Below, in pieces: positions 1 through 11,700 of a DNA stretch of 64,000 nt (positions within the stretch are counted from its first letter, which is position 1; every line of letters starts with the position of its first letter). A program made the position numbers and the translations under genes. Source of the stretch: Cristatella mucedo (taxonomy: Eukaryota; Bryozoa; Phylactolaemata; Cristatellidae); NCBI GenBank assembly GCA_009760855.2, contig WPIO01000010.1:6809501-6873500 (forward strand), in the 5' to 3' direction. The notes under the pieces were generated by a model. The model made no database searches, had not been told where the DNA came from, and saw only the letters and a program-made list of their open reading frames with translations.

Positions 1-1300
1 TCTGCAAATTTCTTACGATTATGAAATTCCTGGTCACGGACTGGGTAGAGCATAACGAAGAATGACCCTACGATCGGAGTCTTCTCCAGTCACGCTTTGA
101 GCGTACATCTCTTCCGCTTGAACAGCCGCTAGTCCCTGACATGTATTGTTCATATCGTTCGCATTCGGCTAAAGTAACGACGCTGTCAAAATAGCCGACA
201 GGCAAAACCGCGAACTATTTTCGTCGCGGCTGGCTCATGACCATCAAAAAACTCGCCTGGAATCGCTGCATGCTCTCGACAGTTACGGTGTAACAAAGAA
301 TGGCGATAAGGTGCGCTACTTGGTGGCTTAAACTAGGTTCGCTTTGCGTGAGCGACCTCTGCAGAAACGACGCCGTGTTCCTTCGCATACTTTTCATTCG
401 ATCCGGAATGTCACATCCGGGCGTGCTTTCGCTGTTCGCTGAAAGCCGGCGTGCGATCGGGGTGATGCGTTTCACGCACGGTCTCCATCGTCACCTGGCG
501 GCGTCTCACTTCTACGCTGCAGCAGCGAAGTAGCTTATAGGTACATAGTGGGAGCACTTTTGGGCTCGACTTTGCTTGAGATTTTGTCAGCGCTCTACCG
601 AGTAGCTTAGAGCGTGTTCACCAGCTCCGTCAACATCGGCGTGCACGTGAATGCATCTCGTGACCCTACTGCTTTCGGTTCAGAACTTTCAAGTCACTGA
701 CGGATACCGCTCTAGCTTTGCCTGCCTGTGAAACTATTCTTATGCCGATCTAAGACGATAATGCTCGTAGCCTCACTTGCACCGCCATCACCTCCGTACA
801 AGACGTCGATATTTTGTTGAGCTGCACAGTAGCCTAAGACATAGCAAAGTATTGGCTACTCATGAAAACGGGCGCCTTTCAGCAGTTCAGTTCAACAGAG
901 CTCTCTACACTCGGTGGAAAAAGTCTCACACCTAATCCTCTGTCTCTGAACAAGCAGCGACCGCTGTAGCAGCGTACGCATTTGGTGACCTAAAGCGGGC
1001 TTCAAAAGAGCTACTCAATATAGGGCGGAGCTGACTTTTGATGGTACGGACATACGTGCTTCACTTTCTGACTGTCACGGGACTGGACTACGAATGTGAC
1101 TGGACTTATGAAATAGTACCTCCGCAAATCATTACGTACAATATAGTTTCTGAATGCATTATGGCCAGTATGAGAAATAGATGTGTGAGCTTACTTAAGA
1201 CATATCGTTTAAATCAAACGCAAGTTTAGCGATGGTAATGGTACGATACAGTTTAATGAACGCAAGTCAGATAAATACGTCAAATATCCGTCAATTACTA
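1..1300. other. Unassigned DNA
   Basis: I see no recognisable gene, repeat family or RNA here. Short overlapping open frames of 60-90 codons occur on both strands, without motifs or start context that would support any of them. The composition is mixed and not strongly repetitive. Confidence 0.5.
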
Positions 1301-1324
1301 GACTTTTTCAAGCTTAGTTAGAGT

Positions 1325-1621
1325 ATGGCAAGCCATAATGCTAATGGACATGTATCACAGAAGTCAGTAATCTACGGAAGTGTATCTGAAAATCTGGACA
1401 GAGCCGTTGCTCTGGCTTCATCAAATTGTGGAATAAAATTGCAACATCAATTACCAAGTGGGTATAATGTAGGCAGGAACATTGTGCCAAAACTAGTGAC
1501 TGCCATGTTTAATACTGGGCTGTCGAGTGAAATCAGGAACGGACTCCTTAGTGGGTTGACGGACCTCAATAATTTGCTCTCGTGTCCAGAGCGTGGTCGG
1601 AGCCTCTTAAAACCCTCGTGA
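1325..1621 (+). CDS. Unrecognised 98-codon open frame, possible transposon relic
   Basis: An ATG-started frame of 98 codons that I do not recognise. Its composition is protein-like (mixed polar and hydrophobic, several Leu/Asn-rich stretches), with no signal peptide, membrane segment or known motif. It lies about 1 kb upstream, on the same strand, of a broken integrase fragment, so it could be a decayed part of the same LTR element. It could equally be a chance frame. No splice sites or polyadenylation signal argue for a host gene. Confidence 0.15.
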   Translation: MASHNANGHVSQKSVIYGSVSENLDRAVALASSNCGIKLQHQLPSGYNVGRNIVPKLVTAMFNTGLSSEIRNGLLSGLTDLNNLLSCPERGRSLLKPS

Positions 1622-2519
1622 TATGCAAGAGTGCTTGGCTTGCGATTCCGTTGCTGAGACAGAAGCAGCAGGAAGGCCGTTAGACAACATCGTTGACTCT
1701 TCGAATGAATTAACGACCAGGAGGTAGATTTTTTGACGGAGTGATCTAATGGTAAGCCACTTTCCTGTCACTGGTTTGCTGGAGCTATCAGGTGTCTACG
1801 GACATCAAGAGACCGACGGAAAGTGAGGACTCCATTCTAGTTTTAAAAAGCGTGTCCTTGAAATGATGACCGAAGATTACGACACGAGCACGGCTGTTCG
1901 GGCAGTGTTCGAGAGTTCCGTGGGAAAACTACAGTGCCGTGCTGGCAGCCTGGCTGTGCGAGTAGCTTTAAAAATAGAGCAGATTATCGTGGACCTTTCC
2001 TCGCGGCTGAAACAATAGGCGATGACGGCTACTTAAATTTGGCTGACCTAGAGACGGCCCTGAGAGGACTAAGCTTAGCGCTGTCTTGTGACCTGTTGTG
2101 AGCAGGGGTACTAACCGATTAGACGGCGACCATCGCTCAGCTTCCAGGCTTCGCATGTTCTGGCAACAAGCCTCTTTTCGTATGCCAGGCGAACGCCAGC
2201 AGAGGAGCAGCTTTCACCCTTTTTTCCTCTTCGGCGATTGAAGCCGACAGCGTGCTGCTCGTATCGCTTGCAGCAGCAGACTTTCAAGCCGTGAGGAAAC
2301 ATTTAGTTTTTATGAGGTGCACCATATAGGACTCATCAGACCATACCGCCCCTCAACGCTGAGTTTTCTCACGGAATGGCATCTGGTATGGAGACATGAG
2401 GACAGCTAAATGCATCGGGTGCATGTATGCTAATCAGCCTCAATGGGGCTGAATCTGGCCCTACGCTGTCAGTAAAGCGTAGAATTTAACCAAGACGAAA
2501 TAAATCTCCACAATCGACT

Positions 2520-2790
2520 TAATGCTTAGCCAATTGGCGATTGTGAGTGCCACGGTAGAGTAAACCCTGGGACCCTTATTATAAATATGTTGGAGATCTT
2601 TCGCATGGAACGTCTCCGCCTGAGCTGATTATGGATAACGGCCCTACTTTTCTGCAACAACCGCATAGTTACTGCTCCACCACTGGGGGAATTTCTGCAA
2701 TAGGTAGCTATTTCGAGTAGGGTAATAGCATTGTGAAGCGGTGGCACCAAACGCTTAAAGCTAAGGTAATTTAACGGCGGCGCGAATTTA
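2520..2790 (+). pseudogene. Broken Ty3/retroviral-type integrase core fragment
   Basis: In one frame the plus strand reads HGTSPPELIMDNGPTF (2604-2651) and, 72 bases later in the same frame, NSIVKRWHQTLKA (from 2724). The first resembles the second catalytic Asp region of LTR-retrotransposon integrases (GxPxxLxxDNGPxF). The second resembles the Glu region (NGxxERxxxxLK). The Asp-to-Glu-position distance is 34 residues, near the DD35E spacing of the family. The Glu position is Lys here and an in-frame TAG lies at 2718-2720, so the fragment cannot encode an active enzyme. No LTRs, reverse transcriptase or RNase H were found beside it. Family-level assignment is inference from two motifs. Confidence 0.6.
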
Positions 2791-3024
2791 ATTTACGCGA
2801 TACGCGATAATCTGTTGCAATCAATCTCCCAAATAGGGCATGCGACTGGACACTGCACCATGCCGGATGACGTTTTCAAATAAAGACAAGACTCGTTGCA
2901 GTAAAATTAATCCGTCAACAACTATTAGTTGGACCATGCATCAAGATTTGACGTTACGCCTGCTGGTCTTTTGAGAAGCAACCCACAGTGCGATTGCTCC
3001 AAACAGCCCCGGAGGATCGCAGCC

Positions 3025-3105
3025 CAGCAGCAAGGTGCTCATAATGCTAGATCCAAGTCGTAGGTTCGAGTCATACCGCAGGCAATATTTTATTTCCCAT
3101 TTCAA
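3025..3105 (+). repeat. Decayed SINE-A copy
   Basis: The segment contains AGGTGCTCATAAT, then a B-box-like GTAGGTTCGAGTC, followed by GCAGGCAATATTTTATT. This order (GGTGCTCGC, GGTTCGAATCC, GTGGGCAATCCTTTATT) is the SINE-A head seen at 26.6, 59.5 and 63.3 kb. The copy is short and diverged. It is a tRNA-derived repeat and not a functional tRNA gene. Confidence 0.5.
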
Positions 3106-3869
3106 ATGGGAGGAAAACCGTTAAGGTCCCTCTGCCCCTATTTAATGAGGCCTTCTAATTAGCCAGTCTTTAATTTCTATTATTCAGTTTTCGATGACGC
3201 GTTGCAATGGAAATGAGTGATGGCCGAGACTGCGGCTTCGAGATCGAAAACCTACAGATGCACGTAGCTCACCTTTGACCGGTGTCAGCAATAAGTTCGG
3301 ATAATGAAAAAAATTGGGTTCAGTAAAACGAATCTGCCAGCTCTGGAACCCGCCGGGGGGGGGGGTAGTGGGCTGCCGCCCCAGTTTCCTACCAAGAATG
3401 CACCACAGCTCATGTTCGGCGTATTTTTTCATGGCTTAGGCTAGAGTCCCTCGTGCTCAGCGAAGCTACGCCTTCACTAGATGCGAGTTAGTTCGCTTTG
3501 ATGCGTCGAGTTCAAGAGGAGTGCGATTGCGACGCGCCACATCCCGATGCCTAGGCCAGCTGACCAAACCTTTCCCCCTTCCCCGCCCGCCACTCTGGAT
3601 CGATCTTCTCACTGCAGCTGTGAATCTTGCTATTTCCGCAAGCACGGCTTGCTATTCTTGACAGCCGCATGCGGTGAGCAGCCGTCGGTGGTCCATCACT
3701 TAGCATGGACTGCCACTTTAAACTTGAAAAGGGCCATTTACGAAGTATGGTGGCCAGCTGCTGTTAGCCAAGGCAAGCCAGGCAGCGGTTCGATTCTCGG
3801 CTTCAGCCAGCTCCGTTTAAAGGCTCTCGCGGCCTCCGGCTGCTCTACGGATGCCGCCGCCGATAGGCG
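3106..3869. other. Unassigned DNA with an 11-G homopolymer
   Basis: No gene is recognised. An uninterrupted run of eleven G lies at 3355-3365. A long plus-strand frame starts at 3547, but most of it is read through the following (CT)n tract and it has no other protein character. Confidence 0.4.
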
Positions 3870-4050
3870 CTTCTCTCTCTTTCTTTCTCCCTCTCTCTCT
3901 CTCTCTCCTCTCTCTGCTTCTCTCACTCTCTCTCTCTCTCTCCCTCTCTCTCTCCCCCCTCTCTGCTTCTCTCACTCTCTCTCTCTCTCCCTCTCTTCCT
4001 CTCACTCTCTCTCCCCTCTCTGCTTCTCTCACTCTCTCTCTCTCCCTCTC

Positions 4051-4136
<86 letters not shown>

Positions 4137-4137
4137 C

Positions 4138-4212
<75 letters not shown>

Positions 4213-4247
4213 CTCTCTGCTTCTCTCACTCGTTCTCTCGCTCTCGC
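3870..4247 (+). repeat. Long imperfect (CT)n microsatellite
   Basis: About 380 bases of almost pure CT dinucleotide. The first part (3900-4040) has a higher-order pattern in which a CTCTGCTTCTCTCACT interruption recurs at about 3913, 3960, 4018 and again near 4217. The centre (about 4070-4205) is nearly pure. Open frames of Leu/Ser or Arg/Glu repeats here are products of the repeat and not genes. Confidence 0.95.
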
Positions 4248-4276
4248 CACTCGTACAGTCGCCGAGGGACCTGCCA

Positions 4277-4316
4277 CGCCTCCGAGCGCCTCCGAGCGCC
4301 TCCGAGCGCCTCCGCC
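4277..4316 (+). repeat. 10-bp tandem repeat
   Basis: The unit CGCCTCCGAG is repeated exactly three times and followed by a partial unit, giving about four units of 10 bp in the CpG-rich segment. Confidence 0.85.
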
Positions 4317-4391
4317 AGACAGACAGAGCGGGCTCGCTCGCTCAATCCCTCGGAGACCACGGACAGACAGCTTGCACTAAGCCCCCAAGTG

Positions 4392-4431
4392 GACCCGTAC
4401 TCGCCGCGTCGTCGAGCGGCGAGTACGGGTC
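4392..4431. repeat. Perfect inverted repeat (16-bp arms)
   Basis: Left arm GACCCGTACTCGCCGC (4392-4407), an 8-base loop (4408-4415) and a right arm (4416-4431) that is its exact reverse complement. It would form a stable GC-rich hairpin as RNA or cruciform DNA. It lies in the CpG-rich segment, and no gene context tells what it does. Confidence 0.9.
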
Positions 4432-4944
4432 GATGGAGGTCTAATGAGTTCGTCCTGGTCGACGACGCTCGCGCACGGCGCCGCCGCGTGGGCTACGCTT
4501 TGGACTTCAGCGACACCAATCGGCGAACGGCTGAGGCGGCCGCGCGCGGGCTGCGGCTTTTTCGCATTTCGCCGCCGCCACCGTCGTAGATTCGCAAGCT
4601 TCGAGCAAACGAGCCTCTCGGGCTCCATCGCAGTTGCTCTCCGCCTCGAGCCATGGAGCCGAACGCTGACGTAAAGGGCGCTATCGGAGCTAGCTCGCGC
4701 GCGATGAGCTCGGAAGGTTCACTCATAGCCCGCTCGAGCGAGTGACCTTTGATTTGACTTTGTCCTCCACTCGGCAGCTGCGTGCGCGTGTGACCGCGAG
4801 CGACTGCAGTGCTCCAGCCTTAATCTTGAGAGTCGCCGCCTAGCATCCTTGCAGAGCGCCGCCATCCACCGTGTATGAGCGAGAGAACTTGTCGTCAGGG
4901 TTATGGCTAAGCAGAGAGGACTTTCAATTATCACCGCACAGAGC

Positions 4945-5105
4945 CCTGATGGCACACTAGGTAAGGCGGTTGCTTTCAAGGTCCCGAGGTCGTGGGTTCG
5001 ATTCCTGCGGTGGGCGATTCTTTATCGCCACTGCAAGCGGTGGCGATGGCCGTACTGTCGCTATACAAAAAGAGGCTGCCTAATCAGCTAAGATTTGTTT
5101 ATTTA
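4945..5105 (+). repeat. SINE-A (tRNA-derived)
   Basis: The head carries an A-box-like TGGCACACTAGGTAAGG and a B-box-like GTGGGTTCGATTCC. The body has the family signature GTGGGCGATTCTTTATCGCC, GCAAGCGGTGGCGATGGCCG and CTATACAAAAAGAGGCTG. The tRNA-like promoter, the shared body and the many copies in this window define a pol III SINE. Confidence 0.8.
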
Positions 5106-5185
5106 TAATTACGTGCCCGAGCGGCGGCACGGCGGAATGGTAGCGCGGCAGCGGATAGCACTTCTCGCACGCCACATCAGAAGCT

Positions 5186-5211
5186 GCCGCCGCCGCCGCC
5201 GCCGCCGCCGG
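5186..5211 (+). repeat. (GCC)n trinucleotide repeat
   Basis: Eight uninterrupted GCC units followed by GG. No coding frame could be assigned to it. Confidence 0.9.
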
Positions 5212-5939
5212 CAAGGAAAGGCGGTCGCGCTCCAATAAGCTACGCACCTCCCAAAGGCAGCGTTTACAGCGCTAAGGAATCACTGTGAAGTTAGCTTTCA
5301 GTCGCGATACGCGCGACGGTAGCGGCTCAACAGGAGGACCGTCTCCTGAAACTTACCTTGGATTGCACCGCTCACGGCAACTGACCTCGATGTCTCCAGA
5401 GACAGAGTCGATGACGGTTGAAGAAGGCGACGCGCCTCTTCAGTGCGGCGGTGTGTCGTCTGCGGCTGCGACCGCGGCTGTTGCTCACGCAACATCCACG
5501 AACTGACCATGCCGTTGACTGTCCCTCTCTGGCTCCTGAAGTGGCTTCCGCGTTGGATAAACGTCCGCTATTCCCCTTCCCTGACGATTACATTTCGCTC
5601 AGTGTCGTTCTCACTTTAGCTCTTTTGCTTAGATCATTTGCTTTATCTTGTTTTGGGTTAAATCTAAATGCTTTTCTCAAATTGACACTTCTGCCTCGTT
5701 CTTTCCCCTTCAATAATTCCATTAGCACCGCAGCGGTTCTATTCTGCGACACGCTGTAGCGGCTCTATACGCCGTCGTGGCCCTTTTTTGCGATGCGCTA
5801 TAACGCATCCGGGCGGACGATTGAGTTATAGCTGGCGCCATAATTAGATCTGCTTGCTCGCGTTTATTTCCAGTCGACCTTTATTGTGTGCTTTTTTAAT
5901 ACACAGGAATATTTTGGTTGATTCAGCGGCATTATTTCA
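5212..5939. other. Unassigned DNA
   Basis: A plus-strand frame of 113 codons (5418-5759) is open here, with a Leu-rich hydrophobic stretch in its second half. I do not recognise it and see no splice or family support, so I do not call it a gene. Confidence 0.4.
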
Positions 5940-6057
5940 ATGGCTTCGGACGAGCCTTGCGGGTTTCCTACACTTGCGGTGTGTGGGCAATAAAGAATTG
6001 TCTGTTGCAAGGCTCGAGCCCACGAACCTGTCGTTCATCGCCGGCTAATCGCCGAGT
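5940..6057 (-). repeat. SINE-A fragment
   Basis: Read on the minus strand, the segment gives GGTTCGTGGGCTCGAGCC, then GACAATTCTTTATTGCCCAC and CACCGCAAGTG. These are the B box and start of the SINE-A body. It abuts a SINE-B copy on the opposite strand, so two SINEs lie head to head. Confidence 0.6.
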
Positions 6058-6200
6058 TGTGGTTAAGGTGCTCGCCCTGATCAAGGTCTTGCAAAGGTCA
6101 TGGGCTCGAGCCCCGAGGCATATGGGAAGCGCCTGAATAGAGATTGAGTTCTCTTAGGGCGCTATACAAATGAATCATATTTATTTTATTTATTTAATCG
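6058..6200 (+). repeat. SINE-B with LINE-derived tail
   Basis: The head has GTGGTTAAGGTGCTCGCC (A-box-like) and CATGGGCTCGAGCCCCGAGG (B-box-like). The tail reads AGAGATTGAGTTCTCTTAGG followed by GCGCTATACAAATGAAT and a T/A-rich end. That tail is the 3'-terminal block of the CR1/L2-type LINE in this window. The structure is a tRNA-type head fused to a LINE tail. Confidence 0.8.
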
Positions 6201-6834
6201 GGACGAAGTCCGAGAGAGTGCGCCAGCGAAAACTGGCCTCGAGCACCTCGCACGGAAAGCGAGCATCTGCACTTTCCTGCGTGACTTCGCTAGGTTCTCT
6301 GCGGCAGTCCTTTCGCACAAGCCTAAACTTGCGTCTTCAGTACGCCATGCCCTCTCGCCCTCTGTCCTCTACGGTCTTCCGGGGGCTGCACGAGTCCACC
6401 TGGGCTCTTGCGGACGAGCACCAGCATGGCAAAAGCTGACGAAGAACGTGGCGCTGCTAAAAACGGCATGTAGCGGCGTATGTACAATAAAAGGTCCGTG
6501 GGCCACAAACACGGCACTCGCGTGACGGCGCTGGCCTGGCCGATGAGTGACACATACCAGGGAAGCCCTGCCGGCGCCCGGGGACAAAGCTACAAATGGC
6601 GCCCTCTCCTTGACAAAGATTGCTCCAAAATAGCTCCATCACGGAATAAATGCAAAAAACAAGCTAGCAGGCATATCAACTTGAGGAATGTCTATTAACT
6701 TTAGTACAGATACAAGGTAGCTATCACAGTTTCAACTTAGGCGAATTCTCCGGTCTTGAACAGGCAAACTAGTCTATTACAGTTTGAAAGTCAATATTTT
6801 CCAGTGTTCCTTTCTCCATGCTTAACAAGGCCAA

Positions 6835-7909
6835 ATTGGAGAGACGATTTTACCCCATTGATGTTCTCATATAAGAAGGGATTATCTTCAGCTTGTTAAA
6901 TGAACATTCACAACTAGCAACTGATACAGCTATGGTGAGAAGAACTTGCAAGGCAACTCTCAAATTAGGAAACTGTTTATTAACACATCTTCTCCATAAC
7001 TGACAATGAAATACATGAGCTCCAGTGGTGTTCTTAGTGCCGAATCGTGACACGTGACTATAAGCGTATTGCAATCACATATTTTTGTACAGCTCTACTC
7101 CATCAACGTCTGAACAATATAAGCCCCCAAGATCTAGACATGATGACGGAGCTTGGTATGGTCAAGTGGCTTTAAAAGCCACTCAACTTCTAACAAGAAA
7201 CCAAAATTGGCATCAAGATCTGTGAGCTGTGAAAACCTCGTTGTAATTTCTTGTAAGAGATACTGTATGCCATCTTTCATGATTCTTGAAATCTCCTCTT
7301 CTGCCGTGAGACCAACATCTTGAGCGAGTTCTCCAGGCACCCGTGTCCTTCGGCAGATTCTTCGTTTAACTACAACTTGCATCTTCTATCGCATCTAGTA
7401 GTGATTCCTAGCACAGGTATTCTCAATGTCTGGACAATTCAATCTCAATAGAGTGGGGGTCACAAGAGGTATCTTTAAAGCTCATCTTTGGATCACGCCG
7501 TCTTTTCTGAATGCTGTCCATATTCCTTAAGATGCTGTACCAAAATGGCAACAAAGCCAAAAAAGTTAACATTCAAAATACACTGTAGGATATTCCCAGC
7601 TTCACTTCTCGCTTCAAGTGTTTCATTTGTGTCCTCGGACAGTTGCTCCAGAAGACCTACAATGCTGTTCAGTCCATCATTGACAGCTTTCACGGCCTCG
7701 ACTCTTGCACTCCACCTTGTTTCAGAGTCACGTTTGACAAGAATGGCTAAGGCTTTCTTCAGTTCTTCCCACCTCAGAGCTGATCTTGAAAAGAATAAGC
7801 AGATATTTTCTAGTGTTCCAAAAAATGGAATGACAACGGAATCTTGACTTGCAGCATGAACTCCTGCCAGGTTCCAGCGGTGTTTATTACAGTTTACAAA
7901 TATTGCCAA
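6835..7909 (-). pseudogene. Broken hAT-type transposase / ZMYM1-like gene
   Basis: Three minus-strand blocks appear in the order of zinc-finger MYM-type protein 1-like / hAT transposases. At 7493-7909 are IFVNCNKHRWNLAGVHA, then FFGTLENICLFFS, then SETRWSAR (RNase-H-like catalytic core region). At 7134-7382 is the linker with RFSQLTDLDANFGFL. At 6850-7074 is the C-terminal hAT dimerisation block with FPNLRVALQVLLTIAVSVAS, CECSFNKLKII and SYMRTSMG. The blocks are in different frames or separated by stops and gaps, and the N-terminal zinc finger and the first catalytic Asp region are not visible. This is therefore a decayed copy. No terminal inverted repeats or 8-bp target duplication were identified. 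Confidence 0.8.
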
Positions 7910-8796
7910 CTCATTTATGGACAGTATTCACTTTTGGACACACCTGACAAGTAGCCAGACGTGACTTCGGCATTGTCGTAGCACAGCCAGTTAAGTAAGC
8001 CTAGCATGTGTGGTCTTATAGTGCGTCGGTGCTCTGCCAAAGCACTCTGGCTCGCCCTTGAATCGGCGCGGCGAAGTGGGCCGGGCTAGCCCTTGGCGCT
8101 ACCCAGCAGGAGCCTGCGCAGGATGGGCAAGCTGCCGGCGAGGGTAGTTAAAACGTGGACGGAGGGATGAACGGCCGTGTGCACGTTGCACTACGAGCGC
8201 CAGCCGAATACCCGGTGGTTGAAGCCTCCTCGGTGACCTTCCGTGTCGTTGCCTTCGTGCTACCAGTGCGTCTAGCTACAGCGCTTGGTCTGTAAGCATG
8301 CTTAACGAAATCAGCCAGCAATAGACAAGTCCGTAGAAACAAGGACTTGCTTGAAATCAATATTAGTATTCTCACATGGAAAGTTATTTTAAAGAAAAAC
8401 GAACAATTGATTTCGTTTTTGGCGTCCCCCTTGGCCTTGGCGCCCAAGGACTACTGTACCTCTGCCCACCCCTGGCTACACCTCGGGCACGGCCAGCGAG
8501 GCAGTGCACAGCACCAATGCACTCATGGGAGCCGACAGTACGGAGCACAGAAGCGACGGAGAGCGCATCCACCTTAAGATAGCAGGCTCTTATCCATAGA
8601 GCAGAGAAGACTATTCGGCAGTGACAGAGGGTTTAAGGGAGCTCTGCAACAGCAGCCATGGCGTAGATCGAGTCACCGACGGCTTGAAAAAGCACCTGAC
8701 AACTGCGACTGAGTCGAGATCACTCGCGCTTGCTGATTCTGCCGAGCTGCTGCCCAAACGTTCTGTGACGGTGGACTAGATTGCTGCATGATTGCA
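7910..8796. other. Unassigned DNA
   Basis: No gene or repeat family was recognised between the broken hAT transposase and the first LINE. It could include the undetected 5' part of the hAT element. Confidence 0.4.
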
Positions 8797-11700
8797 CGAT
8801 TTATAATAATAATAACAATAATGCATTTGATATAGCGCCTTCAGAGAACTCAATCTCTTTTCTGTGCACTTTACATATGCTGCAGAGGTAGCACGTCCGA
8901 ATCGTTAGACGTAGCATGCTCAATAAGCAACAATAATAAAATGGTTAGAGGTGACATGCACAGAGCCAGCATGCAAGAACAGTTATTGGCCGCATGCACA
9001 GTGTCAGCACACATGAGCACATAAAGGACAAATCACAGGGACTCACTAAATGCAGGGATAAATAGATGCGTTTTTAGTTTTGTGAGGGAATATGACTCTG
9101 CAGCCTGCGAGTACTGGGCGAAGACCCTACGAGGGCTCAGACCGCCTAAGCAGCCGTAGGCTCACGAGTGGTGGAGGGCGGACGATGACTCAGCAGTCCT
9201 GACCAAATCCATGCATGGCGGCATGTGAGGGAACATCCATCTACCACAAACTGCCGGCAGCTGTCGGGTGGGTTTGGACGAACGAAGGCCCGACAGTGCG
9301 AAAAACAATATACAAAAGGAACATAAGGGTTGCCGAAGGAGTACAACGGAGAGAAAGGGCTTGCTTCCTCGATGCTGGCAGCCGTCTAGAGACGTACGTG
9401 GACTGGGCTTGGCCGGCTTGGTTTGGAATAAAGCGTTGGCGTTGGTGCCAGCAGGCTTGTTTCTCGGTCGCGCTACCCAGCCCGACGACAGATCGTGCGG
9501 CGGGCTGTCACAGATTTCTTTCTAATGTGGACAAGTCAGGAGATGTCGTGACGCAAGTGTGGAGTGAGTTCCAGGCTTTGGGAGCATGCGAACTAAAGGC
9601 ATGGTCTCCAAAGAATTTGAGATTTATATAAGGTATGGGTAAACCATGAGATTCAAAAATGGGTTGGTATGATGCTTAGCCTGATCTGGGAATAGATCTG
9701 ATAGGTGGGTGGAAACCAAAGTGTGAGGGGCCTAAACGTTAGTGAAACAACCTTGAAGTCGATGCATTGCTTGACTGAGAGCCTGTGCAGGTCGGCGAGA
9801 AATGGTGTGGTGCGCCAACTGCGACGCTCAAGACAGACAAGCCTTACTGCAGAGTTTTGCACCAGCTGTAAATGCCTGGGTGCACAGGCCGGATGGCCAG
9901 CAAGAAGCGAATTACAGAAGTTAAGAGGGATGCCACAAATGCATGAACCAATGTAGATGTGGTATCCCTGTCTGAACAAGCCCCAATTTTAGCAATGTTA
10001 TGTAGCTAAAGTACGTGGACTTGACTCTGGAGCTAATGTGGTCGTTTGATGAAAGGTCACTTAGGAACATGACACCTGGACTTTGTGCAGATTCAACCGG
10101 AGATATGCTGGCAGGGCAAATTTTGAGCAGTAGCCTTTCCAATTCTGAATCACGCATGGTTTTCCCATGCATAGTATGTTGGTTTTATCATCATTCCATT
10201 TGAGAAAGTTTGCTGCTGCCATCCGTGTGCGAATGTCATCAATACATGCAGCAAGGGAGTTGAGAAAATTCGACGTGCTGGAGGGCTGGGAGGGATCAAA
10301 AGAAAGATACAATGAGTGTTATCGGCATAAAATTGAAAAGTTACATTGTGCTTGGCAATCGCATCGAAATCGGGAAAAAGAGCTGGACCAAGCACCGAGC
10401 TCTGAGGTATCGCGTACCTCAGAGGTTTCTCGAATGATCTGTGTCCATTCACATCAATACTCTGGTGTCTCCCACTGATAATGGACCTGAGTTATCACAA
10501 TGCAGTACCAGTGATGCCCAGGCGAGATGAGAGGCGCTCAAGAAGGACTTTGTGATCGATAGTATCAAAAGCTGCCGAAAGATCGAGCAAAACAAGCGGA
10601 GACACTTTACCTAAGTCGGCATTTTTTAGTAGGTCGTTATACACCCGGAGCAATGCTGACTCTGTGGAGTGATTAGCTCTAAAGCGAGACTGGAACTTAC
10701 TAGCAAGGTTTGAAGTTTCGATATATGAGTTCAGCTTGTCAGCTACGACCCATTCCAGTGTCTTTGATAGGAATGGTAGAAGGGAGACTGGGCGGTAGTT
10801 GCTCAAGTTCTCTTGGTCTAGTGTCGTTTTCTTGAGAAGTGGCATGACTGCAGCTTTTTTAAAAGGTGTTGGGACATGAATTGAGGCTAATGACATATTT
10901 AATGATGTTAGTTATGCATGGCAGCAGCAGATCAATGGCATCGTAGAAGCAGGACAGCGAGAATAGTGTCCAGCGGACTTGTTGTCTTCTTTGATTGGGA
11001 AATGGACTTCAGGACGAGGTCGCTGGTGACCTCCTTGAATGTAGATATTGAGATTCGGTATGGAACTGCGGGACAGGATTCCAAGGGGATGCTGCCATCT
11101 TAGCGATGGACCCCTGACCTTGTCTATCTTGTCGAAAAAGAAGCTAGAGAAGCGATCAGCTAGATCATCACATGGATCATTCGGTAAACCGCTAACCTGG
11201 GAGTAGTTGAGGAGATGCTTGATCGTCGACATCAGCATTTTTGGGTTGTGAACCTGTGATTCAACAATGTCTTTATAGAAGCTAGACATGGGCTTTGCTA
11301 GGATCGGTTGGTAGATCTACAGTAGTCTTCGTATGCCAGTCGATGGACAGTCAGTCCTGATCTTGTGTGTGCTTTTTCAAGCTTGCGCTTGGTAGATCTA
11401 GCTAGTTTAATGTTTGTGGTAAACCATAGGCCTTCTGGGCGAGGGCGCACAGTGCGCTTAATCAGAGGTGCAAACTCGTCGAGCATGTCAGCTACTGTCG
11501 TGATGTAGCAATCTACCAATGATGACCAGTCGGAAGGAGGACTAAGCACCTGAGGTGAAGCAGACATTCGCACGGACAGCACCGATGTCGAGGGTTTTGA
11601 GGTTTCACGATTCACTGGTGATTTTAGATGAAGAAGAAGGGCACACATTGTAGGCTAAAAGAGATCTGCATGTGGTCAGATAAGTAGGATTTGGTAATAA

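Larger units (their letters stand above)
4248..4900. other. CpG-dense, GC-rich segment
   Basis: Directly after the (CT)n tract the sequence becomes markedly GC- and CpG-rich, unlike the surrounding DNA. It holds a 10-bp tandem repeat and a perfect hairpin, listed separately. No exon with convincing borders was recognised. A CpG-island promoter is possible but no transcript start or downstream gene supports it. Confidence 0.35.

Noticed and set aside
3547-4444. Long plus-strand open frames of 197-277 codons
   Set aside because: Most of their length is Ser/Leu produced by the (CT)n tract; no other protein character.
9215-9631. 138-codon plus-strand frame
   Set aside because: It spans the probable solo LTR and antisense LINE sequence; no protein family.
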